From NCBI GenBank assembly GCA_013695355.1, contig JACDAQ010000014.1, forward strand, positions 94,086 to 158,085: DNA of 64,000 nucleotides, read 5' to 3'. Numbering within the stretch: position 1 is the stretch's first letter; every line of letters starts with the position of its first letter. The stretch comes from Candidatus Protochlamydia sp. (GTDB taxonomy: Bacteria; Chlamydiota; Chlamydiia; Chlamydiales; Parachlamydiaceae). The notes under the pieces were generated by a model that saw nothing but the letters and a program-made list of their open reading frames with translations, made no database searches and was not told the origin of the DNA. The position numbers and the translations under genes were made by a program. This document shows positions 38,195 to 46,271 of this stretch, piece after piece.

Positions 38195-39145
38195 ATGTTT
38201 TACTATAACAAAATGGATTTATTTATGAATATGACTGTAGATTTTAATTCGCTTTTAATAGATTTGAAATTTAATGTATTGGATTTTCTTAATTATAAAG
38301 ATGTAATCAAGCTAAGAACTGTAAATAAAACATTTAAACAAATTGGAGATAATAAAAAGTTTTTTCCACCCATTGTTTTTAAGTTAAAAGAAATATTTTC
38401 AAAACTTACTGAGGTTGCAATTCAAATTGAAAAATATGATAATTTATTAAAATGCAAAGAATCAAAAATTAATGAACTTGTAAACTTAAATAATAACTTA
38501 TTTGGTTACTCAGTATCATGTATTTATTGCTTTCCTTCTACCATTTCAAATTTATTTAGCGATACATTTCCTTCCATAAAGGAATCGATTAAAATCAATC
38601 AAGACTTATATGCTTCGATTGAAGTAATCAATACACTAACGAAAGATTTTGATTTAGTAACGCTTCAAAGGCAGCATGCTGATTTAAGCCAGGCTTTCCA
38701 AAATCAAAAATTGCTATTAAGACTAGTTGAAAGTCAGAATGAGTTGAAAAGAAAAAAGCAGGCTGTCTTTGACACAATGAAGAGTTTATTTGGAGGTCAG
38801 GAAGAATATGAGACCTTGCCAATTCTTGATATAGGCGACCGGGAGGGTTTTACAGGTCTCATTGATTTTATTAAGCCGGAAGAAATGAGCGCGCCGATTA
38901 TGAGGGGAAGGGACAAGCTTGGAAGAAATTTTTTTACAATCCGCTTCAAGGATGAAGGTGAAAAATTAAAGTGCCAAACTTTTTTTGAGAGATTTGCCAA
39001 ACAAGATGCATGGTTTGACGCCGGGGATAGGTTTGTTAAGTATGAAGGCTATTTGATTGAGCTGGGGCAAATTAAATTAAAACCTTTCGAAGAGCTGGCC
39101 GCGGCCATCAAGGCAAAGCATAATGGCGATAAAGTAATTATATAA
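38195..39145 (+). CDS. F-box-like protein, second copy
   Basis: Up to 316 residues. The F-box-like segment is IDLKFNVLDFLNYKDVIKLR followed by TVNKTFKQIGDNKKFF, close to the N-terminus as expected. The remainder has a coiled-coil stretch (LSQAFQNQKLLLRLVESQNE) and a C-terminal globular part with no recognised motif. None of the ATGs at 38195, 38213 or 38225 has a good ribosome site; I keep the longest. The 5' half is much more AT-rich than the flanking uvrC gene, consistent with acquisition or relaxed composition. Putative host-directed ubiquitin-ligase adaptor, by family analogy. Confidence 0.6.
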   Translation: MFYYNKMDLFMNMTVDFNSLLIDLKFNVLDFLNYKDVIKLRTVNKTFKQIGDNKKFFPPIVFKLKEIFSKLTEVAIQIEKYDNLLKCKESKINELVNLNNNLFGYSVSCIYCFPSTISNLFSDTFPSIKESIKINQDLYASIEVINTLTKDFDLVTLQRQHADLSQAFQNQKLLLRLVESQNELKRKKQAVFDTMKSLFGGQEEYETLPILDIGDREGFTGLIDFIKPEEMSAPIMRGRDKLGRNFFTIRFKDEGEKLKCQTFFERFAKQDAWFDAGDRFVKYEGYLIELGQIKLKPFEELAAAIKAKHNGDKVII

Positions 39146-39234
39146 CACAAATTTTCGGTACTAGCGCGATGCACTTGGGACTGTTGCCTTTAAGCCCTCT
39201 GGCTACATCACCGGTTAGTTGACTCAAAGTTTAT

Positions 39235-39879
39235 TTGTTGGTATACTCAAATGGCGATTGGTGTCTATCACCGGTGCGTTTTCTTTTTGATGGGAATAAA
39301 GTGACAATCACTAACCACCAGGGGTCAGTCATACTTGATCACGAGAGTGAATACACTGGCAATTTTAAAATAAACTTATTGAAAAAAATTGCTTCTATAG
39401 TGCTAATCATTCCAGGCTTAATTATAGGCAGCGCATTCAAAGGGTTAGGTTATCTTTCTGAAACCGTACGTGAACTTCACTTTTTTACCATCCTACATTT
39501 TACACCAGTTGATCATTATTTAGGGTCTCCTGAAGAAAGATTAAGTCTCGAAAGAATAAAGAACCAGTTGAACCAAATTAGGCAAAATAACTTTAATCAA
39601 CCTACGAAAAATATTGTTGTTTACGCAGAAGAAGGGACTGTTATCGATGCAGATCCAGTATTTATGGAATTAGGGCCTCAAAAATTAATTTTTGTCGGTA
39701 TTAATCCTATTGAATATAATCCTTGGTATCGATGGGAAAATGTCTCTGTGAGTGGTTTGTCTTTGGATGATCGCATCACAAGACTAGAAGAAACATTTGC
39801 TTACTCAAAACCAACTGTGGAAGAGGCGTTAACTGAAAATATACATAACGGCCGAAGAGTTTATTTGGTACGGTCTTGA
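39235..39879 (+). CDS. Orphan membrane protein, start uncertain, possibly 5'-truncated
   Basis: The frame opens after TGA at 39220-39222 and the first usable start is TTG at 39235, without a ribosome site, so the 5' end may be missing or decayed. The product has a hydrophobic segment (KIASIVLIIPGLIIGSAFKG) about residues 51-70, then a soluble C-terminal half with VVYAEEGTVIDADPVFMELG and ENIHNGRRVYLV. I do not recognise the family. Good coding character across 600 bp argues for a real gene or a young pseudogene. It ends 71 bp before tRNA-Val. Confidence 0.5.
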   Translation: MLVYSNGDWCLSPVRFLFDGNKVTITNHQGSVILDHESEYTGNFKINLLKKIASIVLIIPGLIIGSAFKGLGYLSETVRELHFFTILHFTPVDHYLGSPEERLSLERIKNQLNQIRQNNFNQPTKNIVVYAEEGTVIDADPVFMELGPQKLIFVGINPIEYNPWYRWENVSVSGLSLDDRITRLEETFAYSKPTVEEALTENIHNGRRVYLVRS

Positions 39880-39949
39880 CACAAAGAAATTTTTCATTAA
39901 ATTCTTGAATTAAATATCCAAGTGCAATATAGTTTTCACTTCCATCTAT

Positions 39950-40023
39950 GAGATATTAGCTCAGTTGGTTAGAGCGCCACGTTGACATCGTGGAGGTCAG
40001 CTGTTCGAGTCAGCTATATCTCA
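39950..40023 (+). tRNA. tRNA-Val (anticodon GAC)
   Basis: Acceptor stem GAGATAT pairs with ATATCTC, with discriminator A at 40023. D arm GCTCAGTTGGTTAGAGC, anticodon arm CCACG-TTGACAT-CGTGG (anticodon GAC), five-base variable loop, and T arm AGCTG-TTCGAGT-CAGCT all fold. CCA is not encoded. Confidence 0.95.
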
Positions 40024-40048
40024 TACTTCTCATAGATTCATCAGGATT

Positions 40049-41731
40049 ATGCCATTTCTTCATTCATCACCTGAACTTCAAAAGCAAAGACGCATCGCAG
40101 CTGAATTGCTTGCCTGTACTGTTTGGGAACTTTTTCCCACAGCTAATTTGGCTGGCGGCGGGATGACCTCTTATGGATTTTATTATGATTTTGTTTTTGA
40201 ACAGAGAGTAGATGAGACTTTGCTGCCGCTGATTGAAACAAAGTTAAAAGCCTTTGTTAAAGAAGGGCATTCGCTTCAAATGGTGACGATGATGCGGCAA
40301 AACGCGCAGGATTTATTGCTTCATCAGCAACAGCCATTACTGGCAGAGTTGGTGGAACAGGAAGAGCAAAATATGCTCAATCTAGTCCGTATTAATAAAT
40401 TTTACGGTGTTTGCCCGTTTTTAGATATTGCTTCATCGGATGAGATCGCCTCTTTAAAGCTTCTTGAGATCAGTACCGAGCAGGAAGAACAGGGAGATGT
40501 TTACACCAGAATCACCGGTACTTGTTTTAGCGATAACCAAATTCTAAAAAAGTTTTTAAAATTACGTGAAAGCTATTTTAAAAAGAAAAATCATCAAGTC
40601 TTGGGGCCTGAGCTTAATTTATTTAGTTTCCCTTCCAACTTAAGCCCTTTAGAATGTTTCTGGCATCCCAAGGGGGAAATAGTAAAAAATCTTTTACAAC
40701 AATGGCTTGAAGAGGAACTTCAAAATCATTTTCCTTTTCAAAAAGTTCACACCCCTTTTGTCGTTCAGGAAGATAAAATAAACCTCTCTACGTTTGAACC
40801 ATTTCTTTATCAGGATCAAACGCTTACGTTAAGTTCCACACGCTTGCCTCAGCATATTTATCTTTTAAAACAAAATACTGTGCTTTCTGAAGAAATAAGG
40901 TTTTTAGAGTGGGCCCTGCTTTATAAAAATGAAGCTTCCCTTTTGAATGAAGGGTTAATCACTTTGCCATGCCAGTTGGAAGATTTCACCACAATTGATT
41001 GTTCTGCAGGCCAACTTTCTAAGGAATTCATTTCTTCCTTGCTTTTCATTGAACAAATCATTACAATCTTTGATTTTGAGGCGCAGTGGTATGTGATAGC
41101 CTCAAGACAGAAAAGTGTGAATGGAAGACAGGAAAAAGAGACTCTCAAGTGGATGAAAAAGACCCTTGAAACCCTCTCTTTGCATTTCCCGCTGCAAGAG
41201 GAGCTCCTGGAAGAAGGGTGTCTGGAAGGGCCTCGTCTGGAGCTTAGACTAGCGGATGAAATGGGTCGGGAATGGGCAGGACCTTCTCTGACAATTGCCT
41301 CTAATGAGGCAAATATTTTAATTAGGCGTGCATTTGGGCCGTTAGGTCGGCTGATCGCTTTGTTAATAGAACGTTGGGAAGGGGTGTTTCCTCTCTGGCT
41401 CGCACCCGAACAGATTCGTATTTTAGCCATCGGGGACTTAAGCCATGCCTACTCAAAAGAGGTTGAAGCGAGCTGCCGGCGGCGTGGATTAAGAGCTGCT
41501 CTTGATCTGAGACAAGTAAAATTAGGTGAAAAGATTCACAGTGCCGAAAAAGAGAAGATCCCGTATCTTCTCATTATTGGAGATCAGGAAATTAAAAAAC
41601 AGTCAGTGACTGTGCGATCAATGCGGCGTCCGGGAAAAAGTGAATCAATGAAGTTGGAAGAAATTTTAGACCTAATACAGCAAGAATGTTTGCGTCCAAA
41701 GTGTACTGGCCCGGCAGAAAAAAATGTATGA
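40049..41731 (+). CDS. Degenerate threonyl-tRNA synthetase-like protein
   Basis: 560 residues at the position where many bacteria have thrS (thrS-infC-rpmI-rplT-pheS). It lacks the TGS domain. The N-terminal part matches the ThrRS editing region only in framework (LFPTANLAGGGMTSYGFYYD); the HxxxH editing pair is absent (RRIAAELLACTV). The middle recalls the class II core (CFWHPKGEIVKNLL) but the RNEPSG, MNCPGH and HRAILGS-type blocks are lost, with IRRAFGPLGRL in place of the last, so zinc and ATP ligands are missing. The C-terminal anticodon-binding domain is best kept (VFPLWLAPEQIRIL; IPYLLIIGDQEI). Probably a non-catalytic paralogue; a genuine thrS should be elsewhere. Confidence 0.8.
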   Translation: MPFLHSSPELQKQRRIAAELLACTVWELFPTANLAGGGMTSYGFYYDFVFEQRVDETLLPLIETKLKAFVKEGHSLQMVTMMRQNAQDLLLHQQQPLLAELVEQEEQNMLNLVRINKFYGVCPFLDIASSDEIASLKLLEISTEQEEQGDVYTRITGTCFSDNQILKKFLKLRESYFKKKNHQVLGPELNLFSFPSNLSPLECFWHPKGEIVKNLLQQWLEEELQNHFPFQKVHTPFVVQEDKINLSTFEPFLYQDQTLTLSSTRLPQHIYLLKQNTVLSEEIRFLEWALLYKNEASLLNEGLITLPCQLEDFTTIDCSAGQLSKEFISSLLFIEQIITIFDFEAQWYVIASRQKSVNGRQEKETLKWMKKTLETLSLHFPLQEELLEEGCLEGPRLELRLADEMGREWAGPSLTIASNEANILIRRAFGPLGRLIALLIERWEGVFPLWLAPEQIRILAIGDLSHAYSKEVEASCRRRGLRAALDLRQVKLGEKIHSAEKEKIPYLLIIGDQEIKKQSVTVRSMRRPGKSESMKLEEILDLIQQECLRPKCTGPAEKNV

Positions 41732-41732
41732 A

Positions 41733-41748
41733 GAGGAGAAAGTAGATT
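41733..41748 (+). promoter_or_regulatory. Ribosome site pointing to an ATT start codon for infC
   Basis: GAGGAG at 41733-41738 is seven bases from ATT at 41746-41748, an ideal spacing. The TTG at 41752 would be 13 bases away. TAG at 41743-41745 closes the frame directly upstream, so these are the only options. ATT starts in infC are known in Escherichia coli, where IF3 discriminates against them and so represses itself. Confidence 0.65.
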
Positions 41749-42306
41749 AGCTTGAAAGTTAATAGAGAAATACGCGCTCCAAAAGTTCGAGTCATTGGTA
41801 ATGAAGGTGAACAAATAGGGATTATTGCCCTTTTTGAAGCTTTGGCCATGGCAGAAGAACAAGGGCTAGATCTAGTGGAAATCGTTCCCGGATCTGTTCC
41901 ACCTGTTTGCAAGATTATGAATTTTGGAAAGTTCAGATATGATCAAAGCAAGCGTGAAAAGGAAAATAAAAAGGCACAGCATCAAATTAAGGTGAAAGAG
42001 ATTAAACTTAAGCCGAACATTGATGACCATGACCTTGAAACAAAAACAAGACATGCCCGTGATTTTTTACAAGATGGCAACAAAGTTAAAATCACCTGTA
42101 CTTATCGTGGGCGCGAGATGATGCATACCGAGATCGGGGAAAAAATTGTCCGGGAAATGTGTCAGGCTCTGGAAGATGTTTCAACAACTGAATCGCCACC
42201 CAAAATGATGGGGCGCATGCTGCTTGTTGTTTTAGCACCTGGAGCAAAAAAAAAGAAAGAGGGAGTCAAGCAGAGTAGTGGGACTGAAAGTTCGGGTAAC
42301 GAATAG
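41746..42306 (+). CDS. infC: Translation initiation factor IF-3
   Basis: 186 residues if started at ATT 41746 (or 184 from TTG 41752). NREIRAPKVRVIGNEGEQIG, VEIVPGSVPPVCKIMNFGKF, KAQHQIKVKEIKLKPNIDDH and YRGREMMHTEIGEKIV cover both IF-3 domains and the linker. It binds the 30S subunit and checks start codon and initiator tRNA. It lies 14 bp after the ThrRS-like gene. The C-terminus has a short Lys/Ser-rich tail beyond the usual end. Autoregulation through the ATT codon is an inference from the start site. Confidence 0.95.
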   Translation: MSLKVNREIRAPKVRVIGNEGEQIGIIALFEALAMAEEQGLDLVEIVPGSVPPVCKIMNFGKFRYDQSKREKENKKAQHQIKVKEIKLKPNIDDHDLETKTRHARDFLQDGNKVKITCTYRGREMMHTEIGEKIVREMCQALEDVSTTESPPKMMGRMLLVVLAPGAKKKKEGVKQSSGTESSGNE

Positions 42307-42343
42307 TTTAAAAACTCTCAAGAACAGAAGTAAAAGCTTCCTC

Positions 42344-42388
42344 ATAACCTGAGCTTTGGATTTATCTCCTTAAAGTAAGGTGTCGTGC
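42344..42388 (+). repeat. Half copy of the AACCTGAG palindromic element in the infC-rpmI leader
   Basis: ATAACCTGAGCTTTGGATTT followed by ATCTCCTTAAAGTAAGG and TCGTGC matches, base for base with few changes, the left arm of the element at 4544-4708. The complementary right arm is missing. It sits in the 227-bp space between infC and rpmI, a region that in other bacteria carries the L20-responsive leader. Confidence 0.65.
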
Positions 42389-42533
42389 AAGAGTAGAGTT
42401 CTTTTCCTTGATAAAATATAGTAATTGATATTTTTAAGGTGGGGAAGAATGAACATAAAATGCAGGCTCCCTAAATTGAGAAGAGAAGACAAAACGAAGG
42501 TTCAACCGATTTTATAATTTAGGAGAAGATCAA

Positions 42534-42728
42534 GTGCCTAAAATGAAAACGCGCAAGTCCGTCGCCTCCAAATTTCGCGTGACGGCTACAGGCAAGCTCA
42601 AAGCAAGCCGACCGGGCAAGCGTCATAAATTGACCGGTAAGACACCTAAGCGCAAGCGTCAATTGCGCAGACCAAGTCTAGTGGATGATGGTCATCTGAA
42701 GACTTATAAGCGTTTAATGTGCTTGTAG
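42534..42728 (+). CDS. rpmI: Large ribosomal subunit protein bL35
   Basis: 64 residues, very basic: MPKMKTRKSVASKFRVTATG, then RPGKRHKLTGKTPKRKRQ. It starts at GTG 42534 with AGGAG upstream; the ATG three codons in would drop the conserved MPK. The order infC-rpmI-rplT is conserved in bacteria. Confidence 0.95.
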   Translation: MPKMKTRKSVASKFRVTATGKLKASRPGKRHKLTGKTPKRKRQLRRPSLVDDGHLKTYKRLMCL

Positions 42729-42848
42729 AATATAGATAGGGCATCCTTATCTGACAAAAAGCCCAGAGACTTAGACAGAGGTTTAAGTCAATTGAATGAG
42801 CCGTTCAGTATACTAGACGGTAAAAATGTTTAAATGTGGAGACTAGCT

Positions 42849-43205
42849 ATGGTTAGAGCAACCAATGCTGTAGCTTCTCATCGTCGCAAAAAGAGAATGT
42901 TCAAGTTAGCCAAAGGTTTTGTCGGAGATCGAAAAAACCATTTGCGTTTAACAAGTGGTGCAGTAATGCGCGCGTTAGCATATAGTTATGCTCACCGTAA
43001 ACAAAAAAAGCGTAATTTTCGCAGTTTATGGATTATGCGCCTCAATGCTGCTGCACGAATAAACGGAATATCCTATAGTAAATTTATCTATGGATTAAAA
43101 AAAGCGCGATGTGAACTAGATAGAAAAGTTTTGGCTGATATGGCTATCCGGGATCCAAACAGCTTTGCTGCTGTGGTCGGATATGCTAAAAAAGCTTTGG
43201 CTTAA
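42849..43205 (+). CDS. rplT: Large ribosomal subunit protein bL20
   Basis: 118 residues from ATG 42849 ([20 protein letters not shown]), with GGAG eight bases upstream; an ATG at 42834 adds five residues not found in the family. [20 protein letters not shown] and [15 protein letters not shown] are standard L20 segments. L20 assembles the 23S rRNA and in some bacteria represses its own operon. An intrinsic terminator follows 15 bp after the stop. Confidence 0.96.
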   Translation: MVRATNAVASHRRKKRMFKLAKGFVGDRKNHLRLTSGAVMRALAYSYAHRKQKKRNFRSLWIMRLNAAARINGISYSKFIYGLKKARCELDRKVLADMAIRDPNSFAAVVGYAKKALA

Positions 43206-43220
43206 AACCTGAATACTTTG

Positions 43221-43256
43221 AAAGAGCAAAATTAATCATTTTGCTCTTTCTTTTTT
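43221..43256 (+). terminator. Rho-independent terminator after rplT
   Basis: AAAGAGCAAAA and TTTTGCTCTTT make an 11-bp perfect stem with a seven-base loop, followed by CTTTTTT. pheS begins 40 bp later, so its transcription depends on readthrough or its own promoter. Confidence 0.85.
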
Positions 43257-43295
43257 CTCGTCTTAAATCTTCTGATCCCTCTAAGGTAAATTTCT

Positions 43296-44324
43296 ATGCA
43301 GCCATCGATCAATGAAATTCGAGAACAATTTGTCCATGAAATGGAAGGAGTACGTACTTCCGCAGATCTAGATGCGATTAAAATCAAATTTTTGGGCAAA
43401 AAAGGGCCTTTACAAAATTTGATGAAAAATTTAAAAGATGTTCCTCCTGAACAAAAACCGCATGCTGGAAAGTCAATCAATGAATTGAAAGAATTCATGA
43501 CCAATGTCTGCGAAGAGCTTGAAAAAAAACTGATTGCTCAGGAAGAAGTTAGGCAACTTGCCGAAGAGGCCATTGACATTACTCTTCCTGGCCGAAAAGA
43601 TTTTATCGGACGCAAGCACCCTTTGACCCAGGCCATGGACCAAATTATCACTATTCTGGAAGGAATGGGTTTTTCAGTTCAGCATGGTCCTGAAATTGAT
43701 AACGATTATTATAATTTCGAAGTGTTGAATTTTCCTCCCGAGCACCCAGCCAGGGATATGCAGGATACATTTTACATCGCACCCCACATTCTCCTACGCA
43801 CCCATACGTCAAATATTCAAGCCAGGGTGATGGAAAGCAATAAGCCACCCATCCGGATTATTGCGCCGGGAAAAGCTTATCGAAATGAGACTATTACGGC
43901 AAGATCCCATGTTTTTTTTCATCAAGTTGAAGCGGTTTACGTGGATAAACATGTGACATTTTCTGATTTGCTTTCTACGATGGATGAATTTTTAAAAAAA
44001 CTTTTTAAGCGGGACATTGAAACACGTTACCGCCCAAGTTACTTTCCGTTTGTCGAACCAGGGATGGAAGTTGATATTACCTGTCTTGTTTGCCAGGGCA
44101 AGGGATGCCAGCTTTGTAAGCAATCAGGATGGGTTGAAGTAGCGGGAGCTGGGATGATTCATCCTGAGGTCCTTCTCAATGGAGGAATCGATCCCGAACA
44201 GTACAGCGGCTTTGCATGGGGAATGGGATTAGAGCGCTTGGTCATGATGTTAAGGGGAATTAAGGATATCCGTCTCTTTACAGAAAATGATCTTCGGTTT
44301 TTAAAACAATTTACTCCGCTTTAA
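43296..44324 (+). CDS. pheS: Phenylalanyl-tRNA synthetase alpha subunit
   Basis: 342 residues. An N-terminal coiled coil is followed by the class II core: GRKHPLTQAMDQI, DTFYIAPHILLRTHTSN, APGKAYRNETITARSH, FHQVEAVYVD, SYFPFVEPGMEVDITC and GFAWGMGLERLVMM (motif 3). PheT is not adjacent; the next gene is an RluA-family synthase, so the beta subunit must be encoded elsewhere, as in other chlamydiae. The CLVCQGKGCQLCKQ stretch is a cysteine cluster found in some PheS proteins. Confidence 0.96.
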   Translation: MQPSINEIREQFVHEMEGVRTSADLDAIKIKFLGKKGPLQNLMKNLKDVPPEQKPHAGKSINELKEFMTNVCEELEKKLIAQEEVRQLAEEAIDITLPGRKDFIGRKHPLTQAMDQIITILEGMGFSVQHGPEIDNDYYNFEVLNFPPEHPARDMQDTFYIAPHILLRTHTSNIQARVMESNKPPIRIIAPGKAYRNETITARSHVFFHQVEAVYVDKHVTFSDLLSTMDEFLKKLFKRDIETRYRPSYFPFVEPGMEVDITCLVCQGKGCQLCKQSGWVEVAGAGMIHPEVLLNGGIDPEQYSGFAWGMGLERLVMMLRGIKDIRLFTENDLRFLKQFTPL

Positions 44325-44328
44325 TGTT

Positions 44329-45204
44329 ATGCCTGAATGGGTCGTTTCTTCTTCTGATTCAGGCGTTAAACTTATTGTTTTCTTAAAAGATCGCTTAAGT
44401 GAAAAGTTTTCTTCCCGCCATTTAAAACGCTTAATTGAAAATAATGCCTGTCAAATCAACGGACGAGTGGAGCGATTTGCATCGACTCTTTTAGGCAGGG
44501 GGGACCGTATTCTATTGACGCTTGAGACCTCTCCGGTTTCTCCTTTTTTTCAATTTGAGCCAGGGCGTATTCTTTTTGAAGATGACGTTATTTTAGCCTA
44601 TGACAAGCCCTCAGGATTGGCTTGCGAGCCAAAAGAAATTTTAACTTTGACAAAGTCTTATCATTCTTCCCTCAGTTTAGTCCACCGCTTAGACCGATAT
44701 ACGACAGGGGTACTTCTACTAAGTAAAAACAGAGAAACCTTAGACTACTTAGTCGGACAATTTAAAGAGCTCCAGGTAAAAAAAACTTACCAGGCAATAG
44801 TCGACGGGTTAATGGAAAAGCCTAAAGGGACCATTGAAAATTATCTTGGAAAAATTAAAAAGATTCCCGGACAGACTATTTGGGGGGCTGTTAAGTCTGC
44901 TCATGGGCTTTATGCCTATACGGAGTGGACATGTATTAAAAAGGGGAATGGAGCTTCTTTATTGGTGTGCTTTCCAAAAACAGGACGCACGCATCAGATC
45001 AGAGTCCATCTCGCAGGAATAGGGCATCCCATCCTTGGAGATCATCAATATGGTCGGCACTTTGAATGTCCCTATCCCGCCTCCCGTTATTTTCTGCATG
45101 CCGAATCCATCGAATTTCACCATCCTGTCACAGGAAAATTAATTAAAGTAAGGTCTAACTTGCCTGAAGATTTTAAAAGAGCTAAGCGAGAATTATTCAT
45201 TTGA
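44329..45204 (+). CDS. RluA-family 23S rRNA/tRNA pseudouridine synthase
   Basis: 291 residues. An N-terminal S4-like RNA-binding domain (SSRHLKRLIENNACQINGRV) precedes the catalytic core. The active-site motif SLVHRLDRYTTGVLLLSK carries the catalytic aspartate, and FPKTGRTHQIRVHLAGIGHP is the second conserved block. The RluA family includes RluC, RluD and RluA; the exact target uridine cannot be told from sequence alone. Starts four bases after pheS and overlaps the next gene by one base, indicating co-transcription. Confidence 0.9.
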   Translation: MPEWVVSSSDSGVKLIVFLKDRLSEKFSSRHLKRLIENNACQINGRVERFASTLLGRGDRILLTLETSPVSPFFQFEPGRILFEDDVILAYDKPSGLACEPKEILTLTKSYHSSLSLVHRLDRYTTGVLLLSKNRETLDYLVGQFKELQVKKTYQAIVDGLMEKPKGTIENYLGKIKKIPGQTIWGAVKSAHGLYAYTEWTCIKKGNGASLLVCFPKTGRTHQIRVHLAGIGHPILGDHQYGRHFECPYPASRYFLHAESIEFHHPVTGKLIKVRSNLPEDFKRAKRELFI

Positions 45205-46271
45205 TGAAGATTTTAATTATAAAAACTTCTTCACTGGGAGATATAATCCACGCATTTCCTGTTTTAGACTACCTTAGGACTTATTATCCTGAAGCCCAAA
45301 TCGATTGGGTGGTTGAAAGGTCATTTAAAGAGCTCCTTGAAGCTCACCCCCTTCTAACCAACGTGTTCTCCATTGAAACAAAAAAGTGGCGCCGAAACTT
45401 TTTGCAAAAAAAAACTTGGGGCCATTTGATTAAAGCTATCAAGCAAATAAGGGGGTGCTATTATGATTACATTTTTGATTTGCAAGGTAATACAAAGTCA
45501 GGTTTATGTACAGCTTTTGCCCGAAGTAAATATAAGATAGGTTTCGGCAAAAAAACAGTCTCTGAATGGCCTAATCTGTTATTCACCCATCTTCGTTTCG
45601 ATCCCCCGCCTGGCTATAATATTCGAGATGATTATCTTTTTATAGTGCAAAACACCATACAGAAATCCGCAGGCTCTTTTCAAGGTGTAGAGCTAAAAAT
45701 AGATTTTGAGAGTCACGACAAAATTAATGAATTGCTAGAGGATCCAAAGCTGCAAGGGGGGCCTAAGATAATGGTCTGCCCAGGCTCACATTGGATTAAT
45801 AAACGCCTGTCTAAAGAAACATTGCATCTTTTTTTAAACCAAATGCATATCCAAATAAAGGCGAGATTTCTTTTCATTTGGGGGTCTTTAGATGAAAAAG
45901 AAATATGCGAAGAACTATCAGCCTATTTTAAAGGTAATTCATTAGTTCCTAATCGTTTTTCATTTTCTGTCCTTCAAAATTTAATGAGCAACATGGACCT
46001 TGTGCTTTCGATGGATTCTTTACCCCTCCATTTGGCTGGTACAACTTCTACACCTACCTACAGTTTTTTCGGCCCTTCATTGGCAGTTAAGTATCGGCCT
46101 GAAGGTCCGAAGCATTTTGCTTTTCAGGGTGCATGCCCTTACGGAAAAATTTTTAATAAAAGATGTCCCGTCCTGAGAACATGTCAAACAGGAAGTTGTT
46201 TAAAAGATGTTGACGCCCTTCTGCTCTTTCAGCATTTTATTAAATGGTGGCAGGAATTACAGAAAAGGTAG
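45204..46271 (+). CDS. Glycosyltransferase family 9 (heptosyltransferase-like)
   Basis: 355 residues from ATG 45204. KILIIKTSSLGDIIHAFPVL at the N-terminus, DYIFDLQGNTKSGL, YKIGFGKK, and a C-terminal MDSLPLHLAGTTSTPTYSFF with FGPS give the ADP-heptose:LPS heptosyltransferase (WaaC/WaaF) pattern. It probably extends the lipopolysaccharide core. Chlamydial LPS is usually described as heptose-free, so either this species differs or the donor sugar is another one. Overlaps RluA-family gene by one base and the convergent Nudix gene by 32 bp. Confidence 0.85.
   Translation: MKILIIKTSSLGDIIHAFPVLDYLRTYYPEAQIDWVVERSFKELLEAHPLLTNVFSIETKKWRRNFLQKKTWGHLIKAIKQIRGCYYDYIFDLQGNTKSGLCTAFARSKYKIGFGKKTVSEWPNLLFTHLRFDPPPGYNIRDDYLFIVQNTIQKSAGSFQGVELKIDFESHDKINELLEDPKLQGGPKIMVCPGSHWINKRLSKETLHLFLNQMHIQIKARFLFIWGSLDEKEICEELSAYFKGNSLVPNRFSFSVLQNLMSNMDLVLSMDSLPLHLAGTTSTPTYSFFGPSLAVKYRPEGPKHFAFQGACPYGKIFNKRCPVLRTCQTGSCLKDVDALLLFQHFIKWWQELQKR

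Noticed and set aside
39950..40023. tRNA-Val as an integration site of a mobile island
   Set aside because: No integrase gene and no repeat of the tRNA 3' end was found in either direction.
40921..41430. 169-codon antisense reading frame across the ThrRS-like gene
   Set aside because: Lies wholly within a convincing gene on the other strand, is low in motif content and has no ribosome site.
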